From the NCBI RefSeq assembly GCF_003258605.2, contig NZ_CP031264.1:6688232-6752231 (forward strand): a DNA stretch of 64,000 nt. Reading direction: 5' to 3'. Positions 23,613-32,049 of this stretch are shown here, piece after piece (positions within the stretch are counted from its first letter, which is position 1; the number at the start of each line of letters is the position of its first letter). Source of the DNA: Peterkaempfera bronchialis. GTDB lineage: Bacteria; Actinomycetota; Actinomycetes; Streptomycetales; Streptomycetaceae. The position numbers and the translations under genes were made by a program. A model generated the notes under the pieces. The model did not search any database and was not told the DNA's origin. It saw nothing but the letters and a program-made list of their open reading frames with translations.

Positions 23613-23689
23613 GCCGGCGCCCGCCCGGGACCACCCCGCACCCCGGCGGTCCTCCCGGGTCTGCCCCGCACGGCCGCCGCGCCGTCGTC

Positions 23690-23902
23690 TACGCTGGTAA
23701 AGGTGGGGCAAACCCCCCGCAGACCAGGACGCGTCCCGGCGCCCCGAGCACCGCCCCCGCCAGGGGGCACGCGTCTCCACCCCCGACCAGAGGAGTGACA
23801 CCTCCCCTCGATGGACGATCCGTCCGGTAGTACGAACGCCGCCCCACCCTCGCAGCCGCCGGACCGCCCGGTCCCGGCCGGAGCCAGCGGAGAGGCGGCA
23901 CG
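23690..23902 (+). promoter_or_regulatory. Structured leader of the HlyC/CorC pair
   Basis: Upstream of the next gene a -10-like TACGCT (about 23693) precedes about 200 bp of apparent leader. Its core is a nested hairpin: GACGCGT (23728-23734) pairs with ACGCGTC (23769-23775) around GCCCCC-GCCA-GGGGGC (23753-23768). A GTGGGGCAAACCCCCCGC segment sits just 5'. It does not match the M-box or other riboswitch consensus I can recall. A metal- or translation-responsive role is speculation based on the transporter-like genes it precedes. Confidence 0.4.
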
Positions 23903-23906
23903 GTGA
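23811..23906 (+). CDS. Possible 31-codon upstream reading frame coupled to the CBS protein
   Basis: An ATG at 23811 opens a 31-codon frame, MDDPSGSTNAAPPSQPP then a Pro/Ala-rich end, whose TGA overlaps the next gene's GTG (GTGA at 23903-23906). AGAGGAG lies about 20 bp upstream, rather far. It could be a translated leader peptide that couples to the membrane protein, or chance in GC-rich DNA. No homology recognised. Confidence 0.35.
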   Translation: MDDPSGSTNAAPPSQPPDRPVPAGASGEAAR

Positions 23907-25249
23907 CCACCGCCTGGCTGCTGCTCGCCGCGGCATTCGCCCTCATCGTCGCCAACGGCCTCTTTGTGGCCGCCGAGTTCTCCCTGGTCACCGTCGAGCG
24001 CGGCGCCGTCGAACGCGCCGCCGCCTCCGGTGACCGGCGGGCCGGCGGTGTCGCCAAGGCCCTGCGCAAGCTCTCCTTCGAACTCTCCGGAGCCCAGCTC
24101 GGCATCACCGTCACCTCCCTGGTGGTCGGAATGCTCGCCGAACCGGCGCTCTCCGTCCTGCTCCGCCCGGTCTTCACCGACCTCGGCGTCCCCGCCTCCG
24201 CCGCCGGTGGCGTGGCCGTCGCCGTGGGCATGGTGCTGGCGACCGTCGTCCAGATGGTCATCGGCGAGCTGGTGCCCAAGAACTGGGCCATCTCCCAGCC
24301 CCTGCGGGTGGCCAGGGCGGTGACCGGCCCCCACCGGGTCTTCTCCGCCGTCTGCCGACCGCTGATCACCTTCCTCAACGGCTCCGCCAACCGCGCGGTA
24401 CGCGCCCTCGGGCTGGAGCCCGCCGAGGAGCTGGCGCACGCCCGCACCCCCGCCGAACTGGTTGCCCTCGCCCAGCACTCGGCCAAGGCCGGAGTGATAG
24501 AGGAGGACACCGCAGACCTCTTCGTCCGCACCCTCGGCCTCACCGGTCTCACCGCGCAGAGCGTGATGACCCCCCGGGTCGACGTCTCCTCCCTGCAGGG
24601 CGACGCCACCGCGACCGATGTGCTCAACCTGACCCGCGCCACCGGCCTCTCCCGCTTCCCGGTCTACACCGACACACTGGACGAGGTCACCGGCACCGTC
24701 ACCCTCAAGGATGCGCTGGCGGTCCCCGCCGACCAGCGCTCCACCACCAGGGTCTCCGACATCGCCGTCCCCCCGCTGCTCGTCCCCGAGACGCTGCCCG
24801 CGCAGCGCCTGCTGGAGCTGCTGCGCCGCAGCCAGCCGATGGCCGTGGTGGTCGACGAGTACGGCGGCACGGCCGGGGTGGTCACCCTGGAGGACATCAT
24901 CGAGGAGATGGTCGGCGAGGTGCTGGACGAGCACGACCCGGCCGACGTCCCCGACCTGGTGCCGCTGGCCCCGGTCGGCTCGCTGCCGGTCTGGGACGCC
25001 GACGGCCGCAGCCGCGTCGACCAGCTGGAGTCCATCGGCCTCTATGCGCCGGACGGCCCCTACGACACCCTGGGCGGCCTGGTCGCCGACCTGCTGGGGA
25101 AGATCCCCGCACCCGGCGACAGCGCCGAGCTGCCCGGCTGGCGGCTGACCGTGCTGGACACCGACCGCCGCCGCACCTCCCGGGTGCGGCTGGAGCGCAC
25201 CGGGCACCTGCCCGGCGGCCCGCACGACGACGAGGAGCAGGCCCGATGA
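23903..25249 (+). CDS. HlyC/CorC (CNNM)-family transporter-like protein with CBS domains
   Basis: A 448-residue membrane protein with an N-terminal CNNM domain (LLAAAFALIVANGLFVAAEF, GMVLATVVQMVIGELVPKNW), two CBS domains (about 205-330, VMTPRVDVSSLQ and AVVVDEYGGTAGVVTLEDI) and a C-terminal CorC/HlyC domain (about 350-430). Members are linked to Mg or Co efflux and resistance. GTG 23903 has GAGAGG upstream. It overlaps its partner gene by ATGA, so the two are translated together and may form a heteromer. Confidence 0.92.
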   Translation: MTTAWLLLAAAFALIVANGLFVAAEFSLVTVERGAVERAAASGDRRAGGVAKALRKLSFELSGAQLGITVTSLVVGMLAEPALSVLLRPVFTDLGVPASAAGGVAVAVGMVLATVVQMVIGELVPKNWAISQPLRVARAVTGPHRVFSAVCRPLITFLNGSANRAVRALGLEPAEELAHARTPAELVALAQHSAKAGVIEEDTADLFVRTLGLTGLTAQSVMTPRVDVSSLQGDATATDVLNLTRATGLSRFPVYTDTLDEVTGTVTLKDALAVPADQRSTTRVSDIAVPPLLVPETLPAQRLLELLRRSQPMAVVVDEYGGTAGVVTLEDIIEEMVGEVLDEHDPADVPDLVPLAPVGSLPVWDADGRSRVDQLESIGLYAPDGPYDTLGGLVADLLGKIPAPGDSAELPGWRLTVLDTDRRRTSRVRLERTGHLPGGPHDDEEQAR

Positions 25250-26295
25250 CCGCCCTGCAGATCCTCGCCTCGCTACTGCTGCTGCTCGGCAACGGCTTCT
25301 TCGTCGGCGCCGAGTTCGCGGTGATCTCCGTACGCCGCAGCCAGATCGAGCCGCTCGCCGAGGCCGGCAACCGCCGCGCCCGGACCGTGCTGCACGCCCT
25401 GGAGAACGTCTCCGCGATGCTGGCCGCCGCGCAGCTCGGCATCACCGTCTGCTCGCTGCTGCTGGGCGCCCTCGCCGAGCCGACCATCGCCCGGCTGCTG
25501 CACGGGCCGTTCCATGCGGCCGGTGTCCCCGCCGGGCTGACGCACCTGGTCTCGTATGTCATCGCGCTGGCCGTGGTGGTCTTCCTGCACATGGTGGTCG
25601 GCGAGATGGTGCCCAAGAACATCGCGCTGGCCGGTCCGGAGAAGGCCGCGCTCTGGCTGGGCCCGCCGCTGGACGCCCTGGCCCGGCTGCTCGCCCCGGT
25701 CATCAGCTTCCTCAACGCCTTCGCCAACCTGGTGCTGCGGGCGTTCCGGGTGGAGCCCAAGGACGAGGTGGAGTCGGTCTTCACCAGCGAGCAGCTGGCC
25801 CACCTGGTGGAGGACTCGCGGGTGGCAGGGCTGCTGGCGCCCGGCGACCAGGAGCGGCTGGAGGACGCCCTGGAGCTGGGCCGGCGCCCGGTCACCGAGG
25901 TGCTGCTGCGGCCGGAGAAGCTGGTCACCGTGGACGCCTCCGCCACCCCCGACCGGGTAGAGGAACTGGCCGTGGCCACCGGCTTCTCCCGGTTCCCGGT
26001 CGCCGACGAGAACGGCGCCTTCCTGGGCTATCTGCACGTCAAGGACGTCCTCGACCTGGACGACCGCAGCGCGCCGGTGCCCCCTCAGGTGTGGCGGCGG
26101 ATGACGGCGGTACGCGACCGCACCCCGCTGGACGACGCGCTCGGCGCGATGCGCCGCGCCGCCGCCCATCTGGCCGCCGTGGTCGACCAGCACGGCCGCA
26201 CCCTGGGCCTGGTCACCCTGGAGGACGTCCTGGAGGAGCTGGTGGGCGAGGTCCACGACCCCGACCACCGGCGGCCCTCCACCGCCTTCAGCTAG
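25246..26295 (+). CDS. HlyC/CorC (CNNM)-family protein, short paralogue
   Basis: A 349-residue paralogue of the preceding gene with the same CNNM domain (LLLLLGNGFFVGAEFAVISV, FLHMVVGEMVPKNIAL) and CBS pair (VTEVLLRPEKLVTVD, AAVVDQHGRTLGLVTLEDV), but lacking the C-terminal CorC domain. The duplicated pair in tandem, one full length and one short, is common in actinomycetes. The start overlaps the previous stop (ATGA). Confidence 0.92.
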   Translation: MTALQILASLLLLLGNGFFVGAEFAVISVRRSQIEPLAEAGNRRARTVLHALENVSAMLAAAQLGITVCSLLLGALAEPTIARLLHGPFHAAGVPAGLTHLVSYVIALAVVVFLHMVVGEMVPKNIALAGPEKAALWLGPPLDALARLLAPVISFLNAFANLVLRAFRVEPKDEVESVFTSEQLAHLVEDSRVAGLLAPGDQERLEDALELGRRPVTEVLLRPEKLVTVDASATPDRVEELAVATGFSRFPVADENGAFLGYLHVKDVLDLDDRSAPVPPQVWRRMTAVRDRTPLDDALGAMRRAAAHLAAVVDQHGRTLGLVTLEDVLEELVGEVHDPDHRRPSTAFS

Positions 26296-26302
26296 CGCAC
26301 CG

Positions 26303-26333
26303 CCCCGGGCCGGGACCCACTCCCGGCCCGGGG
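26303..26333. terminator. Bidirectional hairpin between convergent genes
   Basis: A perfect 13-bp stem, CCCCGGGCCGGGA, loop CCCAC, TCCCGGCCCGGGG, placed 8 bp after the CNNM pair and about 30 bp from the stop of the convergent ATPase. It can serve both directions. No U run. Confidence 0.7.
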
Positions 26334-26364
26334 TGCCCGGCCCGGGGCGCCCGGGCGCGGGCGG

Positions 26365-28326
26365 TCAGGACCGGCCGTCGATCAGTTCGCCGTAGGCCTG
26401 GACCAGATCGGGCAGCCGCAGGGTGGCCAGGTCCTGCCGGGTCGGGGGCGTGGACAGGACCGAGAGCCGCAGGTCGCGGTAGGCGCAGCACTTCTCGTAC
26501 AGGGTGCGCATAAAGCGCCCGTTGCCCAGCTCGTCGATCCACCCCTCGCTCACCACATGGCCGCAGATGGAGTGCAGCTCCTCCAGCGCGTCGGCGTCCC
26601 AGCCGTCGCCGTCCCGGGCGGCCAGGGCCTGCCCGATCGCGGTCAGCTCGGCCGGGCGGTAGCTGGGGAAGTCGACGCGGGTGGTGAAGCGCGAGGCCAG
26701 GCCGGGGTTGGCGGCCAGCAGCCGGTTCATCCCCTCCGGGTAGCCGGCCAGTATCACCACCAGCCGGTCCCGGTTGTCCTCGGCCCGCTTCAGCAGCACC
26801 TGCAACGCCTCGTCGCCGTAGGCGTCGCCCTTGCTGTAGCCGGAGTTGGCCAGCGAGTACGCCTCGTCGATGAAGAGCACCCCGTCCAGCGCCGAGTCGA
26901 TCAGCTCATTGGCCTTGACGGCGGTCTGCCCCAGGAACTCGCCCACCAGGTCCGCCCGCTGGGCCTCCACCAGATGGTCGCCGGAGAGCAGTCCCAGCGC
27001 ATAGAAGACCCGGCCCAGGATCCTGGCCACCGTGGTCTTGCCGGTGCCGGAGGGCCCGGAGAAGACAAAGTGCCGCTTGGGCGGCTGCACCGGCAGGCCC
27101 TGGTCGGCCCGCAGCCGCGCCATCCGCAGCTGCGCCGACAGGGCCAGCACCTGGCGCTTCACCGGCTCCATGCCGACCATCCGGTCCAGCTCGGACAGCG
27201 CCGCGTCCAGCTGCTCCCGGTCCGGCCCGCCGCCGTCCCCGGCCGGACCCGAGGACCGGGGCTGCGCCGGCAGCACCACCCGGTCGCGAAGCGTGCCCTC
27301 CGGGGCGCCCAGGGACGGTTCCGCTCCTTCGGAGGCGGTCGCGGTCACCGGGTCGGCCGCCACCGGGTCGGCTGCCATCGGGTCGGCTGCCACCGGGCCC
27401 GGGGCCTCCAGGTCGGGGGAGGGGATCTCCAGGCCCGGCTCCGAGGACTCCGGACCGCCGAACTCGCCGAACCCCTCGACGCCGGGCAGCTGCACCGTCC
27501 CCGCCTCCGGCGCCCCCTGCCCGCCGTTCAGCTCCGCCTCCAGCAGCTCGGGGTCGACCCCGTCCTCGGAGGTGATCGCCGCCAGCCGGGCCGCCGTGTC
27601 CATGAAGGCCGGATCGGCCCGGTGCACCGCCCGGTACAGCGGCAGCGCGGCGGCGCTGCGCCCCGCCCCCTCGTACGCCCGGGCCAGCCAGTAGCGCAGC
27701 TCCTTGCGCTGCGGCTGCTCGGAGCGGCAGCGGGCCAGCGACGCCGCCAGCGGGACCTCCGCCTGCGCGCACATGTCCAGCCGGACCCGCGCCATGCCGC
27801 TGAAGAGACCCGCCTCTATGCCCAGCAGCGGGTCGTCCAGCAGGCCGTCGGTGTCCCGGATCAGCTGCTCCCAGTCCTTGACCAGATAGGACCGGCAGGC
27901 GTGCAGGAACCGCACCGACGGGTCCTCCGCCGCCGGCGGGCAGAGCGCCATCGCCCGGTCCAGCTCGGTCAGATGGCGGCCGTCCAGCCAGTGCGAGGCA
28001 TGCGCCAGCGCCAGGTCGCGGCGGTCCTCCAGGACCGGCTGCACCCACCAGCCCAGCCAGTACCAGGAACTCAGCGGCCGGCGGTGCCGGCGCCGCTGCT
28101 CCCCGAACCGGTCGCGGTGGCGGTGCATCGCCAGCAGCGCCCCCGAGGTGTCCGAGCGCAGCGCGTGGAGGCCCAGCCAGGCGTCCGCCATGCCCGGGTC
28201 CAGCCGCACCGCCGTCCGGAACTCCTCCTCCGCTCGGGTGTAGGCCCCCGCCGTGTACGCGTCCATCGCCCGCAGCCATGCCCGGTCGGCGAGCGCCGCC
28301 GCACCGGAGTCCTGCACCGTCGCCAC
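26365..28326 (-). CDS. EccA-like AAA ATPase (CbxX/CfxQ family) with TPR-like N-terminus
   Basis: A 653-residue protein. Residues 1-275 are helical TPR-like repeats (ALADRAWLRAMDAYTAGAYT, AEEEFRTAVRLDPGMADAWL). An acidic Pro linker includes the repeat AADPMAADPVAADPV. The AAA domain begins LDRMVGMEPVKRQVLAL with Walker A GPSGTGKTT (about 421), Walker B GVLFIDEAYSL (about 480) and an Arg finger in NPGLASRFTTRVDF. This architecture matches EccA of type VII secretion, but no other ESX gene is nearby, so a stand-alone role is possible. GTG 28326 has a GGGGGG stretch upstream. A candidate attenuator lies about 200 bp before it. Confidence 0.85.
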   Translation of the reverse strand: MATVQDSGAAALADRAWLRAMDAYTAGAYTRAEEEFRTAVRLDPGMADAWLGLHALRSDTSGALLAMHRHRDRFGEQRRRHRRPLSSWYWLGWWVQPVLEDRRDLALAHASHWLDGRHLTELDRAMALCPPAAEDPSVRFLHACRSYLVKDWEQLIRDTDGLLDDPLLGIEAGLFSGMARVRLDMCAQAEVPLAASLARCRSEQPQRKELRYWLARAYEGAGRSAAALPLYRAVHRADPAFMDTAARLAAITSEDGVDPELLEAELNGGQGAPEAGTVQLPGVEGFGEFGGPESSEPGLEIPSPDLEAPGPVAADPMAADPVAADPVTATASEGAEPSLGAPEGTLRDRVVLPAQPRSSGPAGDGGGPDREQLDAALSELDRMVGMEPVKRQVLALSAQLRMARLRADQGLPVQPPKRHFVFSGPSGTGKTTVARILGRVFYALGLLSGDHLVEAQRADLVGEFLGQTAVKANELIDSALDGVLFIDEAYSLANSGYSKGDAYGDEALQVLLKRAEDNRDRLVVILAGYPEGMNRLLAANPGLASRFTTRVDFPSYRPAELTAIGQALAARDGDGWDADALEELHSICGHVVSEGWIDELGNGRFMRTLYEKCCAYRDLRLSVLSTPPTRQDLATLRLPDLVQAYGELIDGRS

Positions 28327-28519
28327 TCATGCCCCCCGCTGTGCGTTCCGAGCCCCTGCCGCCGCTTCCGCGTCCATGAGCCCCGCCCCCTCGCGCCACC
28401 CGCCGCACTGCGGGCCGACCGCCGCACCGGCCGTCCGGCCACCATGATGAACCCGTCGGGGCCGACACGGAATGCGGCAGTCCCCGCCGGATCCGCAGCG
28501 CCGGAGGATTGACGGAAAG

Positions 28520-28711
28520 TCACCGTTTCGCCCCCGGCCCGCACCGTTCCGCGCGCCGCTTCTCCCGGCATCGTACCGGCGCCCCGCTGATCCGGAAGAG
28601 TGCCTCGCCACCTGGCCTCCGGGCCCTGGACAGGACGAAGCCCTCTCGGCCACGGGGGAACAGCCAAGAGGGCTTCGCGTCTGTAGTTGCGAGATCAACC
28701 AATCTCGCCAT
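28520..28711 (-). CDS. Leaderless 63-codon reading frame, candidate leader peptide
   Basis: The ATG at 28711 begins 6 bp after a TACGTT -10 box, so the mRNA would start at or next to the AUG. The frame reads MARLVDLATTDAKPSWLFPR and continues to a stop at 28520. Codons 2-8 form a small hairpin (28689-28695 with 28702-28708) and codons 11-25 form a very strong one (28636-28677). A coding frame running through a terminator-like stem is typical of ribosome-mediated attenuators. The 3' portion (RARRPGGEALFRISG) shows no family likeness, so the peptide itself may have no function. Confidence 0.5.
   Translation of the reverse strand: MARLVDLATTDAKPSWLFPRGREGFVLSRARRPGGEALFRISGAPVRCREKRRAERCGPGAKR
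28636..28677 (-). terminator. Strong hairpin in the EccA-like gene leader (candidate attenuator)
   Basis: On the minus strand CGAAGCCCTCTTGGC pairs with GCCGAGAGGGCTTCG around a 12-base loop, a 15-bp stem with one mismatch. It could simply terminate the upstream regulator gene. However it lies downstream of its own promoter and a leaderless frame, which suits conditional termination. No U run follows. Confidence 0.6.
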
Positions 28712-28717
28712 GAGGAG

Positions 28718-28747
28718 AACGTAAGTCCTGACCAGAGGGTTGGTCAA
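28718..28747 (-). promoter_or_regulatory. HrdB-type promoter driving a leaderless transcript
   Basis: On the minus strand the -35 TTGACC (28742-28747) and -10 TACGTT (28718-28723) are 18 bp apart, close to the vegetative consensus. The ATG of the short leader frame starts 6 bp downstream. Confidence 0.65.
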
Positions 28748-28795
28748 GCCATTGATCGAACGCCCTGCCGACGCCCGAACCGGTGGTACACACAG

Positions 28796-31789
28796 TCACC
28801 GCCCGGGTGTGATCCGTCCCGGTTCGGCCCCCGACGTGGCGCGGTCCGCAGCCGCGTCCAGCTGGGCGCGGAGCTCCTCGGCCTCCGGAAGGCCCAACCG
28901 CTGGAAGACCGCGTAGGCGTCCTCCAACTGGGTCCTGCCCCGGTCGGTCTCGCCGAGCCGGGTCAGCACCCGCCCGCCCACCGCCAGCGCCAGCCCCTCG
29001 CAGAAGGCGTCGCCGACCTCCCGGGCGACCACCAGGGCCTGCTCGGCGGAGAGCGCCGCGTCCGCCTCCCGGCCCTCGTCCTCCAGGCACTCGGCGAGCC
29101 GCGCCAGGGCCAGCCCCTCCCAGGTCCGGCGGCCCTGCTCGCGGAAGAGCCGCAGCGCGTCGCCGAGGTGGGTCGCCGCCGCGTCCGCCCGGCCGGCCTC
29201 GCGCAGCACCACGCTCGACTGGTAGTGGGTGTCCGCCACGGTCGACTGGTTTCCCGACCGGCGGGCCGTCTCCACCGCGGCCTCCGCCGTGGCCAGTGCC
29301 TCGTGCTCGCGGCCGAGGTCGCTCAGCGAGCGGGCGGTGTTGCCCAGGATGATCGCGGAGACGCTGGCGTTCCCCAGCGCCTCGCACTGCTCGAAGGCCT
29401 CCTGGAGGAACGGCAGCGCCTCGGCGGCCCGGCCCGTCGTCCCGGCCACCATGCCCAGCAGATTGGCGGCGGTGAACTGGGCGACGGCGTCCCCGTTGGC
29501 CCGGGCCGGCAGCAGCGCGGCAAGCAGCTCGGCCTCGGCGGCCTCGTACTCGTCGACCGCGTACAGCAGCAGCCCCCGGATGCAGCGGGCGCGGGACTCC
29601 GCGACGGCGTCGCCGATGCGGTGGGCGGTGACCACCACCGGCCGCAGGATCTGCTCGATCTGACGCTGGTGGACCGCGCCGTCGATCAGCCACACCCAGG
29701 CCATCAGCAGGTCGATCAGCGGGCGTACGGCGGCCTCCCGCTCGTCCCGCGCCCGCTGGGCGATCACCGCGAAGAGCGTCGACTGCTCCGCCCGCAGCCA
29801 GGCCCGCGCCGCCGTGGTGTCGGTCAGCGGGACGCTCTCCGCGCGCGGCGGGCGCAGATGGTCCGTCAGCACATCGCCCGGCTCCAGGATGCGGGAGGCG
29901 GTGGACACGGTGGCGAAGAGGAAGTCGAGCAGCTGGTTGACCGCCTGGTCGCGCTCCTCCGCCGAGTCGGCCCGCTCCGACTGGCGGCGGGCGAAGAGCC
30001 GGAGCAGATCGTGATGCCGGTAGCGCCCCGGTGCCGGGGACTCCAGCAGTCCGGCGTCCACCAGGGACTCCGCCAGCTCCTCCGCGTCCGGTTGCGGAAG
30101 GCCCAGGACGGCGGCGGCCGAGGCCAGCGAGAGGTGTGGGCTGTCCGGCAGGGCCAGCAGGCGGAAGGCCCGGGCGAGCGCGGGGGAGAGCTGCCGGTAC
30201 CCCAGTTCGAAGGTGGCCTCCACGGCCAGCCGCCCGGTCTGGAGCTCGTCCAGCCGGCGTTGCTCGTCGGCCAGCCGGGCGGCGAGCGTGGAGACCGTCC
30301 AGGAGCGCCGGGCGGCCAGCCGCGAGGCCACGATCCGGACGGCCAGCGGAAGGAAGCTGCACGCCGAGACGACGTCCAGGGCGGCCTCCCGCTCCGCCGC
30401 CGCCCGCTCGGGCCCCGCGATGGCGCCGAAGAGTTGCAGTGCCTCCTGCGGATCGAGCACGTCCAGGTCGACATGGCGGGCCCCGGGCAGGTCGGTGAGG
30501 CGTGCCCGGCTGGTGACCAGCACCGCGCAGCCCGCACCGCCCGGGAGCAGCGGCATCACCTGGTCGGTGTCCCGGGCGTTGTCCAGCACCACCAGCACCC
30601 GCCGCTCGGCCAGCAGCGACCGGTACAGCAGCGATCGGCGCTCCAGCCCCTCCGGAATGGACCCGGTGTCCTCGCCAAGGGCCGCGAGGAAGTCGCCGAG
30701 CACCGCCTCCGGGTCCACCGGGCCGTCGCCCGCGCCCCGCAGGTCCACATAGAGCTGCCCGTCGGCGAACTCCGAGCGGACGCTGTGCGCCGCGTGTACG
30801 GCCAGCGCGGTCTTCCCCACCCCGCCTATCCCCGCGAGCGCGCAGATCCGCACGCCCAGCCCCGGGTCGTCGCAGAGGGCCAGCCGCAGTTCCGCCGTCA
30901 GCTCGGCCCGCCCGGTGAAGTCGGTCGGGTCCTGCGGCAGCTGGGCCAGGACCCGTACGGAGGGCATGACGGCCCCGCCCGCCGTGCGCTCGGGGACGAC
31001 CAGCGAGGCGTCGGAGGCCAGGATGCGGGCATGGAGGTCGGTGAGTTCGGGGCCGGGCTCCACCCCCAGCTCGTTGACCAGCAGCCGGCGGGTGTCCGCG
31101 TACGCGGCCAGCGCCTCGGCCTGCCGCCCGCTCCGGTAGAGCGCCAGCATCAGCAGCGCCCGGAAGCGCTCGCTCAGCGGCTGCTCGGCCACCAGGTCGG
31201 CCAGCTCGGCGACGGCCTCCCGATGGCCGCCCAGGTCGATCACCGCACCGAGGCGGAGTTCCAGCGCCGTGGAGCGCAGCTCGTCCAGGCGCCGGCGCCA
31301 GGTCTCGACCGACGGGCCAGGCAGCCCGGCGAGCGGCGCCGCCCGCCAGAGGCCCAGCGCCGCTGCCGCCTCCTGCTGGCAGGCCACCGCGTCACCCGCC
31401 GCGCGAGCCTGTCCGGCGTCGGTGATGTGCTGCTCGAACCGGGCCGCGTCCACCGCCTGCGCGGGCAGCCGGAGGGTGTACCCGTCGGCCACCGAGACCA
31501 GCAGGCTGGCCGCCGCCCGGGACTTGCGGTCCGGCTCCAGCAGGCCCCGCAGCCGCGACACATAGGTGCGGACGGCCGCGACCGCGTTCGGCGGGGGCTC
31601 CTCGCCCCAGATGCCCTCCACCAGCTCCTGAAGCCCGATCGGACGGCCCGCCCGGCGCAGCAGCACAGCCAGCAGCGCCCGTTGCTGCGGTGGACCGGGC
31701 TCGATCTCCTGCGACGACCGCCAGACCTGCAAGGGCCCCAGCACCTGGAACCGAAGGATCGGATCCGCTGCGTCCGCATCACTCTGCAC
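28796..31789 (-). CDS. AfsR-type SARP transcriptional regulator (BTAD, NB-ARC, TPR)
   Basis: A 997-residue regulator, close in length to AfsR (about 993). The OmpR-like winged helix (residues 12-105, FQVLGPLQVWRSSQEIEPG and GGYTLRL-type end) is followed by the BTAD (110-255, WRAAPLAGLPGPSVE). The NB-ARC ATPase follows, with Walker A LAGIGGVGKTALAV (about 318-331), VLVVLDNARD and SRARLTDLPGA. TPR repeats span about 690-990. Such proteins activate secondary metabolism or small regulators such as afsS and are controlled by Ser/Thr kinases. GTG 31789 has GGAG 10 bp upstream. It is divergent from a small gene with a heptamer repeat between. Confidence 0.93.
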   Translation of the reverse strand: MQSDADAADPILRFQVLGPLQVWRSSQEIEPGPPQQRALLAVLLRRAGRPIGLQELVEGIWGEEPPPNAVAAVRTYVSRLRGLLEPDRKSRAAASLLVSVADGYTLRLPAQAVDAARFEQHITDAGQARAAGDAVACQQEAAAALGLWRAAPLAGLPGPSVETWRRRLDELRSTALELRLGAVIDLGGHREAVAELADLVAEQPLSERFRALLMLALYRSGRQAEALAAYADTRRLLVNELGVEPGPELTDLHARILASDASLVVPERTAGGAVMPSVRVLAQLPQDPTDFTGRAELTAELRLALCDDPGLGVRICALAGIGGVGKTALAVHAAHSVRSEFADGQLYVDLRGAGDGPVDPEAVLGDFLAALGEDTGSIPEGLERRSLLYRSLLAERRVLVVLDNARDTDQVMPLLPGGAGCAVLVTSRARLTDLPGARHVDLDVLDPQEALQLFGAIAGPERAAAEREAALDVVSACSFLPLAVRIVASRLAARRSWTVSTLAARLADEQRRLDELQTGRLAVEATFELGYRQLSPALARAFRLLALPDSPHLSLASAAAVLGLPQPDAEELAESLVDAGLLESPAPGRYRHHDLLRLFARRQSERADSAEERDQAVNQLLDFLFATVSTASRILEPGDVLTDHLRPPRAESVPLTDTTAARAWLRAEQSTLFAVIAQRARDEREAAVRPLIDLLMAWVWLIDGAVHQRQIEQILRPVVVTAHRIGDAVAESRARCIRGLLLYAVDEYEAAEAELLAALLPARANGDAVAQFTAANLLGMVAGTTGRAAEALPFLQEAFEQCEALGNASVSAIILGNTARSLSDLGREHEALATAEAAVETARRSGNQSTVADTHYQSSVVLREAGRADAAATHLGDALRLFREQGRRTWEGLALARLAECLEDEGREADAALSAEQALVVAREVGDAFCEGLALAVGGRVLTRLGETDRGRTQLEDAYAVFQRLGLPEAEELRAQLDAAADRATSGAEPGRITPGR

Positions 31790-31928
31790 GGCCGTGATTC
31801 TCCACTTCGCCGGTGCCTACCCCGACCGGCTCGGGGCAGCGCCTCACGCGGCGCCCGCTGCTCCCCACCGGCCCTCGGGGCCCCGCATGCCACCGGAAGG
31901 TAGCCCGGCTCTGCCGCGTCGCACGTGC

Positions 31929-31946
31929 TGTTTATCAGATGTTTAT
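31929..31946 (+). promoter_or_regulatory. Heptamer direct repeat, candidate AfsR/PhoP-type operator
   Basis: TGTTTAT-CAGA-TGTTTAT, two identical 7-bp units with 4 bp between (11-bp period), stands out as AT-rich. SARP proteins and PhoP both bind 11-bp-period direct repeats; GTTTATC matches the PhoP unit GTTCACC at five of seven positions. The site lies 139 bp upstream of the regulator's start codon and 104 bp upstream of the small divergent gene. Confidence 0.5.
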
Positions 31947-32049
31947 TGGGCTTCGCCATGCTGATGAGGCTCGTTCTTCCAGGGTCGGGAGGCCGACTCC
32001 GGGAGCCGGAAGCGAGCGTACATCCGCGTCAGTGCAAGGGAGCCACGAC

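Noticed and set aside
23690-23902. M-box (magnesium) riboswitch before the CNNM genes
   Set aside because: The conserved M-box blocks I know (for example TAGGTGAGGCTCC) are absent.
26365-28326. Type VII secretion locus
   Set aside because: Only an EccA-like ATPase is present; no EccB, EccC, EccD, MycP or WXG100 gene occurs in the window.
28636-28740. Amino-acid-type (trp) attenuator reading of the leader before the EccA-like gene
   Set aside because: The short frame has a single Trp and no run of any regulatory amino acid, and no biosynthetic gene follows.
28472-31903. 1143-codon plus-strand open frame opposite the AfsR-like gene
   Set aside because: Its product is Arg/Gly/Gln-rich without domains and is fully antisense to a clear SARP protein.
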